Below are positions 56,348-64,000 of a stretch of DNA of 64,000 bases, piece after piece. The stretch is taken from the NCBI RefSeq assembly GCF_025486315.1, contig NZ_JAOOPY010000005.1, forward strand, positions 180,101-244,100. The letters run 5' to 3'. The notes below the pieces were generated by a model. That model was not told where the DNA came from, made no database searches, and saw only the letters and a program-made list of their open reading frames with translations. The position numbers and the translations under genes were made by a program. Origin of the DNA: Variovorax sp. N23 (lineage in GTDB: Bacteria; Pseudomonadota; Gammaproteobacteria; Burkholderiales; Burkholderiaceae_C). Each line of letters begins with the position of its first letter. Positions within the stretch are counted from its first letter, which is position 1.

Positions 56348-57079
56348 TCATGTTTGCGGCCCGTTGATGCTGACGGGGGGCAGCGAGTAATGGACGCCGG
56401 GCTTCTGCACCCAATCGAGGAAGTCGGCGCGGGCGCCGGGGAAGCCGATCATCTTCCAGGCCACGGCGTTCTTGTTGCCGCCGTGGATCGGGTCGCTGAA
56501 GTAGCCTTCCTTGGTGTTCTGCAGCAGGAAGGTGAAGAAGTCCTTGGCGCCGACCTCGGCGAACTGGAGGGTGCCGCCGTCGAGGCCCTTGAGCACCTCG
56601 TCCTGTGTCGCTGCATCGAGTTCGGCGAAGCGCTTGCCGCCTTTCTGCTGCGTGCACCATGCATCGGTGGCGGCAATGCCGGCCCGGTAGACCTCGCGCG
56701 GCGGCATCTTGCCCTGGTAGCCGAACAGCGGCGAGCTGGGCACGAAGGGCCCCTGCATGTACCAGATGGCCGCATGGCCGAAGGCGCCTTCCATCTGCCG
56801 GTCGATGAACTCCGGCACGCCGGCTTCGATGGCGCCGGGGCCGGTCTCGTCGGAGGGAATGAGCCGGGCCACGGCGGCCTGGATGAAGGCCCACTCGTCG
56901 GCATGGAAGTACGCCGGCGTGTACGGCGGCGAAGCGGGGCCGGCGGGTGCCGGGACCGGTTGCGCTGCCACCTGCTGGCCGGCCACGAAGCCGGTCGCCG
57001 TGAGTGCGCTGGCGGCGGGAACGATCGCGATGGACCGACGCAGGAAACCGCGCCGACCCGGTGAGGGAACGTCTGTCAT
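56348..57079 (-). CDS. Dehydrogenase small subunit (gluconate 2-dehydrogenase subunit 3 family), Tat-exported
   Basis: 243 residues. The twin-arginine motif RRGFLRRS near residues 9-16 with a long Ala/Val-rich h-region (IAIVPAASALTATGFVAG) is the Tat signal that takes the complex across the membrane. The rest matches the subunit 3 family (FIQAAVARLIPSDETGPGAIEAGVPEFIDRQMEG, key part AVARLIPSDETGPG). Usual companion of GMC and cytochrome c subunits. First gene of the three; 144 bases separate it from the flavoprotein and contain a hairpin repeat. Confidence 0.92.
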   Translation of the reverse strand: MTDVPSPGRRGFLRRSIAIVPAASALTATGFVAGQQVAAQPVPAPAGPASPPYTPAYFHADEWAFIQAAVARLIPSDETGPGAIEAGVPEFIDRQMEGAFGHAAIWYMQGPFVPSSPLFGYQGKMPPREVYRAGIAATDAWCTQQKGGKRFAELDAATQDEVLKGLDGGTLQFAEVGAKDFFTFLLQNTKEGYFSDPIHGGNKNAVAWKMIGFPGARADFLDWVQKPGVHYSLPPVSINGPQT

Positions 57080-57179
57080 CGATGGATGTGCAGCATGAGG
57101 CCGCTGTGTTGTTATGAGTCCAGCATGGCACTGCGACGGCGTCGAGGCAATCGGCAGAGGTCACTTTCCACCGATGAAG

Positions 57180-57208
57180 TCGGCCAAAGTTTGGTGCGAA
57201 TCGGCCAA
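57180..57208. promoter_or_regulatory. Direct repeat and palindrome in the AhpD-like / dehydrogenase divergent region
   Basis: TCGGCCAA occurs at 57180-57187 and 57201-57208, 21 bases apart, i.e. two helical turns. Between them CCAAA-G-TTTGG (57184-57194) is a perfect palindrome. It may be an operator for one or both divergent transcripts. Confidence 0.4.
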
Positions 57209-57262
57209 GCGCTCCGGCGGTGCATGATGTCCGCCGACGACCTACCCACAAGGAGACAGACC

Positions 57263-57853
57263 ATGCCCTCTCATGCAGCACCGCGCTATCCCATGGCCGA
57301 CCTGAAGGACCTGCCCGACGACATCCGCACGGCGGTACTCGCCGTGCAGGAGAAGGCCGGCTTCGTGCCCAACGTGTTCCTCGCCTTCGCTCGCCGCCCC
57401 GCCGAGTGGCGCGCCTTCTTCGCGTACCACGACGCCCTGATGCTCAAGGAAGAAGGCTCGCTGACCAAGGGCGATCGCGAGATGATCGTGACCGTCACCA
57501 GCGCGGCCAACCAGTGCCTCTACTGCGTGGTAGCACATGGCGCGCTGCTGCGCATCTACGAGAAGAAGCCGCTGGTGGCCGACCAGGTGGCGGTGAACTA
57601 CCGCAAGGCCGACATCACGCCGCGCCAGCGCGCGATGCTCGACTTCGCGATGAAGGTGTGCGACCGGTCGCACGAGATAGCCGACACCGACTTCAGCGCG
57701 TTGCATGCGCACGGCTTCGACGACGAGGACATCTGGGACATCGCGGCCATCACGTCCTTCTTCGGCCTGTCGAACCGCATGGCGAGCTTCGCCGGCATGC
57801 AGCCGAACACCGAGTTCTTCCTGATGGGACGCATCCCGAAGGACAGGAAGTAG
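57263..57853 (+). CDS. AhpD-like (peroxidase-related) carboxymuconolactone-decarboxylase family protein
   Basis: 196 residues. The AhpD-type redox pair CLYCVVAHG (Cys about 82 and 85, His 89) is present, with the surrounding TVTSAANQCLYCVVAHGALLR (key part AANQCLYC). The start has AGGAGA eight bases upstream. Such proteins act in peroxide reduction or alkyl radical detoxification, often called uncharacterised peroxidase-related enzymes. Divergent from the dehydrogenase operon; a repeat-rich 183-base gap lies between. Confidence 0.9.
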   Translation: MPSHAAPRYPMADLKDLPDDIRTAVLAVQEKAGFVPNVFLAFARRPAEWRAFFAYHDALMLKEEGSLTKGDREMIVTVTSAANQCLYCVVAHGALLRIYEKKPLVADQVAVNYRKADITPRQRAMLDFAMKVCDRSHEIADTDFSALHAHGFDDEDIWDIAAITSFFGLSNRMASFAGMQPNTEFFLMGRIPKDRK

Positions 57854-57856
57854 CGG

Positions 57857-59614
57857 CTACGCCGCCGGGCCGCGGCAGCCCGCGAAGGCGTCGAGCGCCG
57901 GCTTGTAGGTGGGCGTCTTCAGGTCCATCACGCCCAGCACCGTGTGGTACAGGTTGTCGTGCGTGAGGGCGGCGTCGCGGCCCTTCGCGAGGCAGGTGGT
58001 CGAGAGGTGCTCGCGCGCCTTCAGGCCGTCGCCGAACCAGGCCACCATCGGCACATGCTTCTGCACGTCGGGCGCGATGTTGTAGGGCAGGCCGTGCAGG
58101 AACAGCCCGTACTCGCCGAGCGATTCGCCGTGGTCGCTCATGTAGAGCATGCCGGTGTCGTAGTGCGACGACTGGGCCTGCAGCCAGTCGATGGTGCGCG
58201 CCAGGAAGCGGTCGGTATGGACGATCGAGTTGTCGTAGGCGTTCATCAACTCGCCATGGCTGCAGTCAGCCAGCACGTTGGTCGTGCATTCGGGCATGAA
58301 GCGCTTGGTGTCGGGCGCCGAACGCTTGGCGTAGGACGGCCCGTGGCTGCCCATCTGGTGCAGCACCAGCAGCACGCCGCGGTTGCGGCGCTCGGCCGGC
58401 AGCGCCGCGATACGCTGGTCGATGTTCTTGAGCATCACGTCGTCCAGGCATTCGTCGCCGCTGCACAGCGCGCTGCGCGTGGCGTCGTCGAGGCCCTCGG
58501 CGGCCGACACGTTGGGCACGCGCACGCACACGCCCTTGCAGCCGGCCTGGTTGTCGATCCACAGCACCGCCAGCCCGGCGGCCTGCGCGACGTCGACCAA
58601 GGTCTCGTAGTCGTCCTTGCGCCCCTCGTACCCTTCCTTGCCGAGGTGCGAGAACATGCACGGTACAGAGGCGAGCGTGTTGGTGCCGCAGGAATGCACG
58701 TTGGACCAGCTGATCACCTGGCGCGCGGCGAGTTCGGGCGTGGTGTTGCGCGCGTAGCCGTTGAGCCCGAAGTGATCGGCCCGCGCCGTCTCGCCCACGA
58801 CGACGACGAAGAGCGGCGGCTTGCTCTGCGCCGCATAGCTGGCGCCCAGCGCCGCGCCGCCGGAGATCGGGATCAGCTTTCGGCTGTGCTGGAGAAGCGG
58901 CTTGAGCACCACCACGCCGGCCGAATACAGGCTCGCGAGCGGGTTCATCATGTAGCGCAGCGTGACGTGGTTGCGCATCAACGGTGCCAGTTCGCGCGAC
59001 ATCGTCACCGCGCTCGCCACCACCACCGCGAGGGCCGCGATGCACAGCACCGCGTTGCGCCACAGCTGCGACAGCGGCCGCATCGGCACGATGCGCACGC
59101 GCAGCAGCCCCCAGGCCGGCAGCGCGCCGACCATCAGCACGTTGAACAGCAGACGCCAGCTGAGCAGGTCGCGCGTCTCGTGGAAGTCGGTCTGCATGGC
59201 GTTCGCCGCCATCGTCGGGTCCATCACGACGTGGTAGGTCAGCATGTAGTGCTGCACGACCCCGGCCAGCAGCACGACGGCGAACCACAGTGGCTTCATG
59301 CCACGCGTCCATGCGCTGAGCGACAGCACGGCCACCGTGCCGAAGCCGGTGAGCAGCGCCATCCCGCCGATCGAGCGCAGGTACACGCTCGGCGCGCCGC
59401 CGATGCGCGCCAGCTCCATCCACAGCGGCCAGTTGGCGGCGAGCAGCAGATAGACGGAGAGCGCCGCCACCACCGCCCGGGCGGACCGGGGGCGCGACAG
59501 CCAGGCATCGAACTTCAACAGCGCGTCGGGCCAGCGCAGGGAGAGGGGGGCGGAAAAGCCGGTGCCGGCCGCGGCCGGGTGCGCGCGGTCCGCGGCTTCG
59601 GGAGAAACGATCAT
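57857..59614 (-). CDS. eptA: Lipid A phosphoethanolamine transferase
   Basis: 585 residues, slightly longer than the ~550 norm because of an N-terminal extension. Five membrane helices (about 40-200) precede a periplasmic sulfatase-fold catalytic domain: nucleophile Thr in VVVGETARADHFGLNGYARNT (key part GETARADHFG), SCGTNTLASVPCMFS, and metal ligands in YMSDHGESLGE and LHGLPYN. It adds phosphoethanolamine to lipid A phosphates and gives resistance to polymyxin-like peptides. It is 46 bases downstream of the PAP2 gene. A TTCAG-N6-TTCAG box lies immediately before it. Confidence 0.95.
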   Translation of the reverse strand: MIVSPEAADRAHPAAAGTGFSAPLSLRWPDALLKFDAWLSRPRSARAVVAALSVYLLLAANWPLWMELARIGGAPSVYLRSIGGMALLTGFGTVAVLSLSAWTRGMKPLWFAVVLLAGVVQHYMLTYHVVMDPTMAANAMQTDFHETRDLLSWRLLFNVLMVGALPAWGLLRVRIVPMRPLSQLWRNAVLCIAALAVVVASAVTMSRELAPLMRNHVTLRYMMNPLASLYSAGVVVLKPLLQHSRKLIPISGGAALGASYAAQSKPPLFVVVVGETARADHFGLNGYARNTTPELAARQVISWSNVHSCGTNTLASVPCMFSHLGKEGYEGRKDDYETLVDVAQAAGLAVLWIDNQAGCKGVCVRVPNVSAAEGLDDATRSALCSGDECLDDVMLKNIDQRIAALPAERRNRGVLLVLHQMGSHGPSYAKRSAPDTKRFMPECTTNVLADCSHGELMNAYDNSIVHTDRFLARTIDWLQAQSSHYDTGMLYMSDHGESLGEYGLFLHGLPYNIAPDVQKHVPMVAWFGDGLKAREHLSTTCLAKGRDAALTHDNLYHTVLGVMDLKTPTYKPALDAFAGCRGPAA

Positions 59615-59620
59615 CCCCCG

Positions 59621-59652
59621 ATACTGGAAACCGGGACTGAAATCAGCCTGAA
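59621..59652 (-). promoter_or_regulatory. TTCAG-N6-TTCAG box before eptA
   Basis: On the minus strand: TTCAGGCTGATTTCAG (59652-59637), ten bases, CAGTAT (59626-59621). Tandem 5-base half-sites with an 11-base period suit an OmpR-family dimer such as the adjacent response regulator. If CAGTAT were the -10, transcription would start at or near the ATG (59614), a leaderless message; otherwise readthrough from pap2 also serves. Confidence 0.55.
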
Positions 59653-59660
59653 CGAGGCGC

Positions 59661-60374
59661 TCAGCTTTCGTTCAGCTTCGGCGTCGCGCGCAGATCAGCG
59701 GCCGGCCGCTGGCGATGGAAGGCCCCGTCGACCGCCCAGCCCGCGGCCCAGCACACCCAGGCCGTCCACAGGGTGTGGCTCATGTAGTGCGCGCCGCGCC
59801 ATTGCTGCGCGAGGCCCAGCACCAGTCCGAGCAAAGCCGCGGTCGCCAGCCAGACCCAGGCGGCGCGCGGCATCGAGCGCCGCCAGACGAACCAGCCGCC
59901 CAGGTAGGCAAAGGCCGCCGACGCGTGGCCGGCCGGGAAGCACCGGCCCGGACCGCCATCGTGCACGCCCCAGGCCCAGTGCGACACGTAGCGCGCCGTG
60001 CCGCCGAACTCGGCCAGATCCCACGGACAGCTCGTGCGGCTGCTGGTCTTGAGGAGCGAGACGGCGATCACCGAGGCGATCACCGTCAGCGCCAGCTGGA
60101 GGCGCTCGCGCCGGCTCAGCCCGCGCAGGATCGCGAAGGGCCAGCGAACCGCGGCGAACAGCACCGCCACGCAGCCCCAGCTGAGCAAGCGCGGCACCTC
60201 GTGCAGCCACAGCACCAGCGCCGCATCGTCGCTCAGCGCGAAGCCGCTCGAGCCGCCGGCGAGCCGGGCCATCGGCAGGTCGAGGCCGGCGAGGTCCCAC
60301 AGCAGGATCAGCAGCAGCGCGGTGAACGTGAAAAGAGAGAGCCGAGAGAAAGCGGTGGGGTACCGACGGGTCAT
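59661..60374 (-). CDS. PAP2 family phosphatase (lipid A or undecaprenyl-pyrophosphate phosphatase-like)
   Basis: 237 residues from ATG at 60374 (a frame start at 60422 would add 16 residues with no membrane character). Six membrane helices. The PAP2 motifs are KTSSRTSCPWD (degenerate first motif), FPAGHASAAFAY (second motif, His) and WRGAHYMSHTLW (third motif, Arg/His). The pattern resembles LpxE/LpxT-type enzymes that act on lipid A or undecaprenyl phosphates. Position between eptA and the two-component system, with its own box upstream, supports a lipid A role. Substrate remains open. Confidence 0.88.
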   Translation of the reverse strand: MTRRYPTAFSRLSLFTFTALLLILLWDLAGLDLPMARLAGGSSGFALSDDAALVLWLHEVPRLLSWGCVAVLFAAVRWPFAILRGLSRRERLQLALTVIASVIAVSLLKTSSRTSCPWDLAEFGGTARYVSHWAWGVHDGGPGRCFPAGHASAAFAYLGGWFVWRRSMPRAAWVWLATAALLGLVLGLAQQWRGAHYMSHTLWTAWVCWAAGWAVDGAFHRQRPAADLRATPKLNES

Positions 60375-60425
60375 GTCTGGACGGGCGCAGCGCGCCCCGG
60401 GCAGCATCGAAGATGGAGGCAACCG

Positions 60426-60457
60426 AGCCTAACGGCGCCGCATGAACCGCGCCTGAA
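60426..60457 (-). promoter_or_regulatory. TTCAG-N6-TTCAT box before pap2
   Basis: On the minus strand: TTCAGGCGCGGTTCAT (60457-60442), ten bases, TAGGCT (60431-60426). The same half-site spacing and the same ten-base distance to a -10-like hexamer as in front of eptA. On the plus strand the box also lies 22 bases before TAGACT (60479-60484), a possible -10 for the response regulator gene. Confidence 0.55.
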
Positions 60458-60506
60458 GGCCGCGCCCCGGGGAGGCCCTAGACTCCTTCATTTTTCGGAG
60501 ACCGTC

Positions 60507-61181
60507 TTGCGCGTCCTGCTCGTCGAAGACGACATTGCCCTGTCGGAAGCAGTCTGCGGCTACCTGCGGGCCAAGGCCTTCGTGGTCGACGCCGTGCCCA
60601 GCCTCGCGCAGGCCAGCGCGGCGCTGCATGGCGCCCAGTACGCCGCCGTGCTGCTCGACCTGCACCTGGGCGACGGCGACGGGCTGTCGCTGCTGCCGCA
60701 GGTGCGCGCGCTGAAGGACCGCCCCATCGTCATCGTGCTCACCGCGCGCGACCAGGTGACCGACCGCATCCGCGGCCTCGACGCCGGCGCCGACGACTAC
60801 CTCATCAAGCCCTACGACCCGGGCGAGCTGCTGGCACGCCTGCGCGCGGTGGAGCGCCGCCGCAGCACGTCCACCGCGCCGGTGCTGCAACTGGGCGACC
60901 TGGAGATCGACCTGACACGCGAACTGGTGCGCAGCCGCGGCGTGCCGGTTGCGCTGACCCAGAAGGAATGGGCGCTGCTGCGCGTGATGGCCACCCGGCC
61001 CGACCGCATCCACACCCGCGACAACCTGCAGGACGCGCTCTACGGTTTCAACGACGAGGCCGACAGCAACACGCTGGAGGTGTTCATCAGCCGGCTGCGC
61101 CGCAAGCTGGGCCGCGAACACATCCAGACGCTGCGCGGGCTGGGCTACCGCCTGGTGAACGCGGGCAGCGACGCGCCGTGA
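60507..61181 (+). CDS. OmpR-family response regulator (PmrA/QseB-like)
   Basis: 224 residues from a TTG start at 60507, with GGAG eight bases upstream. The receiver has LLVEDDIALS, phospho-acceptor Asp in AVLLDLHLGDGDG (about 51) and Lys in YLIKPYDPGELLARL; the winged helix ends in SRLRRKLGREHIQTLRGLGYRLV. It forms a GTGA-overlapping pair with the histidine kinase and is divergent from pap2-eptA, whose promoter regions share a direct-repeat box. It therefore probably controls lipid A decoration in response to envelope stress, metal or cationic peptides. Confidence 0.92.
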   Translation: MRVLLVEDDIALSEAVCGYLRAKAFVVDAVPSLAQASAALHGAQYAAVLLDLHLGDGDGLSLLPQVRALKDRPIVIVLTARDQVTDRIRGLDAGADDYLIKPYDPGELLARLRAVERRRSTSTAPVLQLGDLEIDLTRELVRSRGVPVALTQKEWALLRVMATRPDRIHTRDNLQDALYGFNDEADSNTLEVFISRLRRKLGREHIQTLRGLGYRLVNAGSDAP

Positions 61182-62530
61182 GCGCGACGACCGTGCCCCC
61201 GCCGCGCGAGACGCTGGCCGGACGGCTCATCCGCACGCTGATCCTGTGGGTCGGCGGCGTCTGGCTGCTGTGCGTCGTCGGCGTGGTCTGGTACGTCGAC
61301 GGTGAGATCAACTACAACTTCGACAACGAGCTGGTCGAGGTGTCGCACCGCATGTTCGACCTCGCGCTCGACGAGCTCGACCGCCGCCAGGGAGAGGCCA
61401 CCAGCGAGCGCATCCTGATCGCCCCGGCGCCGACCTTCGCCGACGCGGCGGTGATGTTCCAGGTGGTCGCCCCCGGCGGGCGTGTGCTGCTGCGTTCGAC
61501 CGAGACCCCGGGCGACACCTTCGACGTGCCCTTGTCCACCGGCTTCGCCAACGACGCGGCGTGGCGCGTCTATACGGTGCGCCATCCCAAGCGCGATCTG
61601 TATCTGCAGGTCGGCGACCCGCTGGACAGGCGGCGCGAGACGCTCAACCGCACGCTCTTCGGGCTCATCATCCCGCTGGGGGCGGTGCTGCCCTTGCTGG
61701 CCTGGATGCTGCGCAAGATCGCACGCGAGGAACTGCAGGTGCTCCAGACCATGGCCACCGAGATCGGCCAGCGCAGCGGCACCGACCTGCGGCCGCTCGC
61801 CCTGCCCGGCCTGCCGCGCGAGCTGCAGACCGTGGGCGACCACGTCAACCGGCTGCTCGACCGGCTGGCCCAGGCGCTTGACGTCGAGCGCGCCCTGGCC
61901 GCCAACGCGGCGCACGAACTGCGCACGCCACTGGCTGCAGCGAGGCTGCGGCTGCAGACCGCGCTCGACCACGACCTGCGCCGCGACGACGTGGTCGCGG
62001 CGCTCGGCGCGCTGCGCACGCTGAGCCACCGCACCGAGAAGCTGCTGCAGCTCTCGCGCGCCGAATCGGGTGCATCGTTCACGCGCGAACGCATCGACCT
62101 CATGCAGCTCGCGGCCACGGTCGCACAGGACTTCTGGCAGGACCCGGCCGTGATCGACCGGCTCGGCCTGAAGGTGCCCGACAGCGGTGACGCACCGGTC
62201 GCGCTGGGCGACTTCGACGCCCTCGCCATCGCGCTGCGCAACCTGGTGGAGAACGCGCTGCACTATGCCCAGGGCGCCGCGGTGGAGATCGAGGTCGACG
62301 CCGATGGCCGCCTCATCGTGCGCGACTTCGGCCCGGGCGTCACCGAGGGCGAGCTGCGCACCCTGCAGCTGCGCCATGTGCGCCACAGCGCGGAGCGCGC
62401 CGGCTACGGGCTGGGGATGTCGATCGTCGCGACGATCGTCCAGAAACACGATGCGCAACTCGAGTTGCTGTCGCCGCCGCCGGGTGCGGCGCATGGTTTC
62501 GAGGCGCGCATCACGCTGATGCGGGCCTGA
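61178..62530 (+). CDS. Sensor histidine kinase of the lipid A modification island
   Basis: 450 residues from GTG at 61178 that overlaps the response regulator stop (GTGA). Two membrane helices (about 19-40 and 155-178) enclose a small periplasmic sensor domain of about 110 residues rich in acidic residues (DGEINYNFDNELVEV, DLALDELDRRQGE), as in PmrB-type sensors that bind cations. H-box NAAHELRTPLAAARLRLQ with His at about 247; N-box RNLVENALHYAQ, and G-boxes VRDFGPGVTEG and GYGLGMSIV. It autophosphorylates and drives the adjacent regulator. Confidence 0.93.
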   Translation: MSATTVPPPRETLAGRLIRTLILWVGGVWLLCVVGVVWYVDGEINYNFDNELVEVSHRMFDLALDELDRRQGEATSERILIAPAPTFADAAVMFQVVAPGGRVLLRSTETPGDTFDVPLSTGFANDAAWRVYTVRHPKRDLYLQVGDPLDRRRETLNRTLFGLIIPLGAVLPLLAWMLRKIAREELQVLQTMATEIGQRSGTDLRPLALPGLPRELQTVGDHVNRLLDRLAQALDVERALAANAAHELRTPLAAARLRLQTALDHDLRRDDVVAALGALRTLSHRTEKLLQLSRAESGASFTRERIDLMQLAATVAQDFWQDPAVIDRLGLKVPDSGDAPVALGDFDALAIALRNLVENALHYAQGAAVEIEVDADGRLIVRDFGPGVTEGELRTLQLRHVRHSAERAGYGLGMSIVATIVQKHDAQLELLSPPPGAAHGFEARITLMRA

Positions 62531-62546
62531 GCGTCCGGCGCCTGCG

Positions 62547-62969
62547 TCAGGCGCTGACGAGCTCGCGCAGCCACTCGGGCAGCGCCATGGCCTTCTGCTT
62601 GGGGAAGTCGACCCAGATGGTGGTGGCGCCGCCGGCCGCGCAGATCACGTCGGGCGCATCGGCGCGCGCCAGGGTGGCCCAGGTCTCGAAGGTGGTGCGG
62701 GCCGGGTCGCTGGCGTACATCTTCAGCAGCACGTCGCCCGGGTACTCGAGCTGGCGGTAGAAATTGCAGAAGGCATTGACGATGACCATGCCCTCGCCGC
62801 TCGGGTCGGGCTCGAAGCCGATCGAGCGCATCCAGTCGATGCGCGCCGTCTCCATGTAGCGGAAGTAGCTGCCGTTGTTGAGATGGCCCATCGCGTCCAT
62901 GTCGCCCCAGCGGATGGCGATGGACATCTCGTAGACCAGCTTTTTCTTCTCGGGGATTTCGATCTTCAT
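62547..62969 (-). CDS. Acyl-CoA thioesterase (4-hydroxybenzoyl-CoA thioesterase type)
   Basis: 140 residues, the usual length of hot-dog-fold thioesterases. RWGDMDAMGHLNNGSYFRYMETAR (key part DMDAMGHLNN with the catalytic Asp) is the signature, followed by INAFCNFYRQLEYPGDVL-like VNAFCNFYRQLEYPGD. It hydrolyses short or aromatic acyl-CoA esters. The N-terminal MKIEIPEKKKLVYEMSI is typical of Burkholderiales members. No pathway partner is adjacent. Confidence 0.92.
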   Translation of the reverse strand: MKIEIPEKKKLVYEMSIAIRWGDMDAMGHLNNGSYFRYMETARIDWMRSIGFEPDPSGEGMVIVNAFCNFYRQLEYPGDVLLKMYASDPARTTFETWATLARADAPDVICAAGGATTIWVDFPKQKAMALPEWLRELVSA

Positions 62970-63141
62970 GGGGGAAGGATGGCGTGATGGACCGGAACTG
63001 ACGAGTCGCGAAGGTGACCGGCTGCGCCTTGCATTGGCGACCGTGGACGACAGGGCCCGCCGAAAGCCGCCGCATAAAATGCGCCGTTGTTCGGCAGCAT
63101 TTCATGTGCCGATGCGCTCAAAACCCATTATCGAACAGACC

Positions 63142-64000
63142 CATGACCCACGACGAAATCCTCGCCCAGTTCGGCCCGCGCGAATCCATGGAGTACGACG
63201 TCGTCGTCGTCGGTGGCGGGCCTGCCGGGCTCTCGACCGCGATCCGCCTCAAGCAGCTCGCGGCGCAGAACGACAAGGAGATCTCGGTGGTGGTGCTCGA
63301 GAAAGGGTCGGAGCCCGGCGCGCACATCCTCTCGGGCGCCATCATGGACCCGCGCGCGTTGTCGGAACTCATCCCCGACTGGAAGGAACGCGGCGCACCG
63401 CTGAACCAGCCGGTCACGGCCGACACCTTCCTCATGCTCAGCGAGACCGGTGCCACGCGCACGCCGAACTTCATGCTGCCGCACAACTTCCACAACGAAG
63501 GCAACTACATCGTCAGCCTCGGCAACGTGGTGAAGTGGCTGGCGCAGCAGGCCGAGGAACTCGGCGTGGAGATCTTCCCCGGCTTCCCGGCGGCCGAGGT
63601 GCTCTACACCGACGACGGCCAGGTGCGCGGCGTGGCCACCGGCAACCTCGGCATCGGCAAGGACGGCGAGCCGACCGAGAACTTCCAGCTCGGCATGGAG
63701 CTGCTGGGCAAGTACACGGTGTTCGCCGAAGGCGCGCGCGGCCACCTCGGCCGGCAGCTCATCGCGAAGTACAAGCTCGACGACGGCAAGGACCCGCAGA
63801 GCTACGGCATCGGCATCAAGGAGCTGTGGGAGATCGACCCGGCCCGCCACGAGCCGGGCCTGGCCATCCACACGGCCGGCTGGCCGCTGCCCTCGGACAC
63901 CTACGGCGGCTCCTTCGTCTACCACGCGGAGAACAACCAGCTCATCATCGGCTACGTGGTCGGGCTCGACTACCAGAACCCGCACATGAGCCCCTTCGAG
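63142..64000 (+). CDS. Electron transfer flavoprotein-ubiquinone oxidoreductase, 3' end missing
   Basis: The window holds the first 286 of about 560 residues. ETF-QO passes electrons from acyl-CoA dehydrogenases, through ETF, to ubiquinone. FAD-binding VVVVGGGPAGLSTAIRLKQLA (key part VGGGPAGLS) begins at about residue 20; SGAIMDPRALSELIPDW and YGIGIKELWEIDPARHEPG are family segments. Start ATG at 63142 follows AACAGACCC without a strong ribosome-binding site. The frame stays open to the last base, and the 4Fe-4S region lies beyond it. Serves the acyl-CoA dehydrogenase of the valine operon among others. Confidence 0.95.

Noticed and set aside
59660-59675. CTCAG-N6-TTCAG, an apparent mirror copy of the eptA box
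   Set aside because: It lies in the last codons of pap2 (Leu-Asn-Glu-Ser-stop) and is explained by coding sequence, so only the intergenic copy is counted.

Overview
The window is a piece of a high-GC chromosome with dense, short-spaced genes and many ATGA/TGATG overlaps. The gene content (valine catabolism mmsA/mmsB with an acyl-CoA dehydrogenase, ScoAB, OpgG and OpgD, DUF6279 and DUF3455 lipoproteins, surface-adhesin-E-like protein, EptA/PAP2 with a two-component system) points to a betaproteobacterium of the Burkholderiales, most likely Comamonadaceae and Variovorax-like. This is inference from family content; no rRNA or tRNA is present to confirm it. I see no insertion sequence, prophage, integrase or CRISPR array.

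Layout. 1-5.0 kb: ester-hydrolysing exported enzymes (3' part of a sulfatase, Tat-exported PhoD-like phosphatase, lipoprotein 5'-nucleotidase) with a PhoB-box-like repeat between the last two. 5.0-9.4 kb: DUF6279 lipoprotein, aspartate dehydrogenase, and an ECF sigma / anti-sigma / DUF3455 lipoprotein unit with a plausible autoregulated promoter. 9.4-13.5 kb: a small exported protein, an M48 lipoprotein metalloprotease, a CHASE2 membrane sensor without an output domain and an FHA protein. 13.5-19.3 kb: the valine/isobutyryl-CoA degradation operon (mmsA, acyl-CoA dehydrogenase, 3-hydroxyisobutyryl-CoA hydrolase, mmsB) with a divergent LysR regulator. 19.3-25.4 kb: the most interesting stretch, a Fap-like functional-amyloid secretion locus made of a VpsR-like enhancer-binding regulator, a coiled-coil/beta-barrel outer-membrane protein, a Gly/Ser/Asn-rich fibre-like protein, a C39-family peptidase and two exported proteins that share a TLxT(L/M)RGG double-glycine motif. 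Its divergent promoter region contains two sigma-54-type promoters and a 7-bp inverted repeat.

25.4-30.2 kb: a MacAB-TolC-type tripartite efflux operon with MacB split into ATPase and permease. 30.5-44.6 kb: surface-adhesin-like protein, CoA-transferase, BglX, OpgG, drug efflux MFS, ScoAB with a divergent PAS-LuxR regulator and a perfect 10-bp-arm operator, OpgD, a diguanylate cyclase and an RNase HI-like protein. 44.8-53.0 kb: response regulators, a DedA-rhodanese fusion, a DHA1 efflux pump, an FKBP isomerase, an alpha/beta hydrolase-ACP-ketosynthase cassette and an ethanolamine-type permease. 53.0-57.9 kb: a three-subunit FAD/cytochrome c dehydrogenase exported by Tat, and an AhpD-like protein. 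57.9-62.5 kb: a lipid A modification island (eptA, PAP2 phosphatase, response regulator, histidine kinase) with a shared TTCAG-N6-TTCA box before eptA and pap2. The window ends with a thioesterase and the 5' part of ETF-ubiquinone oxidoreductase, which could accept electrons from the acyl-CoA dehydrogenase through ETF.

Common thread: most of the window serves the cell envelope (fibre secretion, glucans, lipid A, efflux, exported hydrolases) and its sensing, with branched-chain amino acid and CoA-ester catabolism interspersed.
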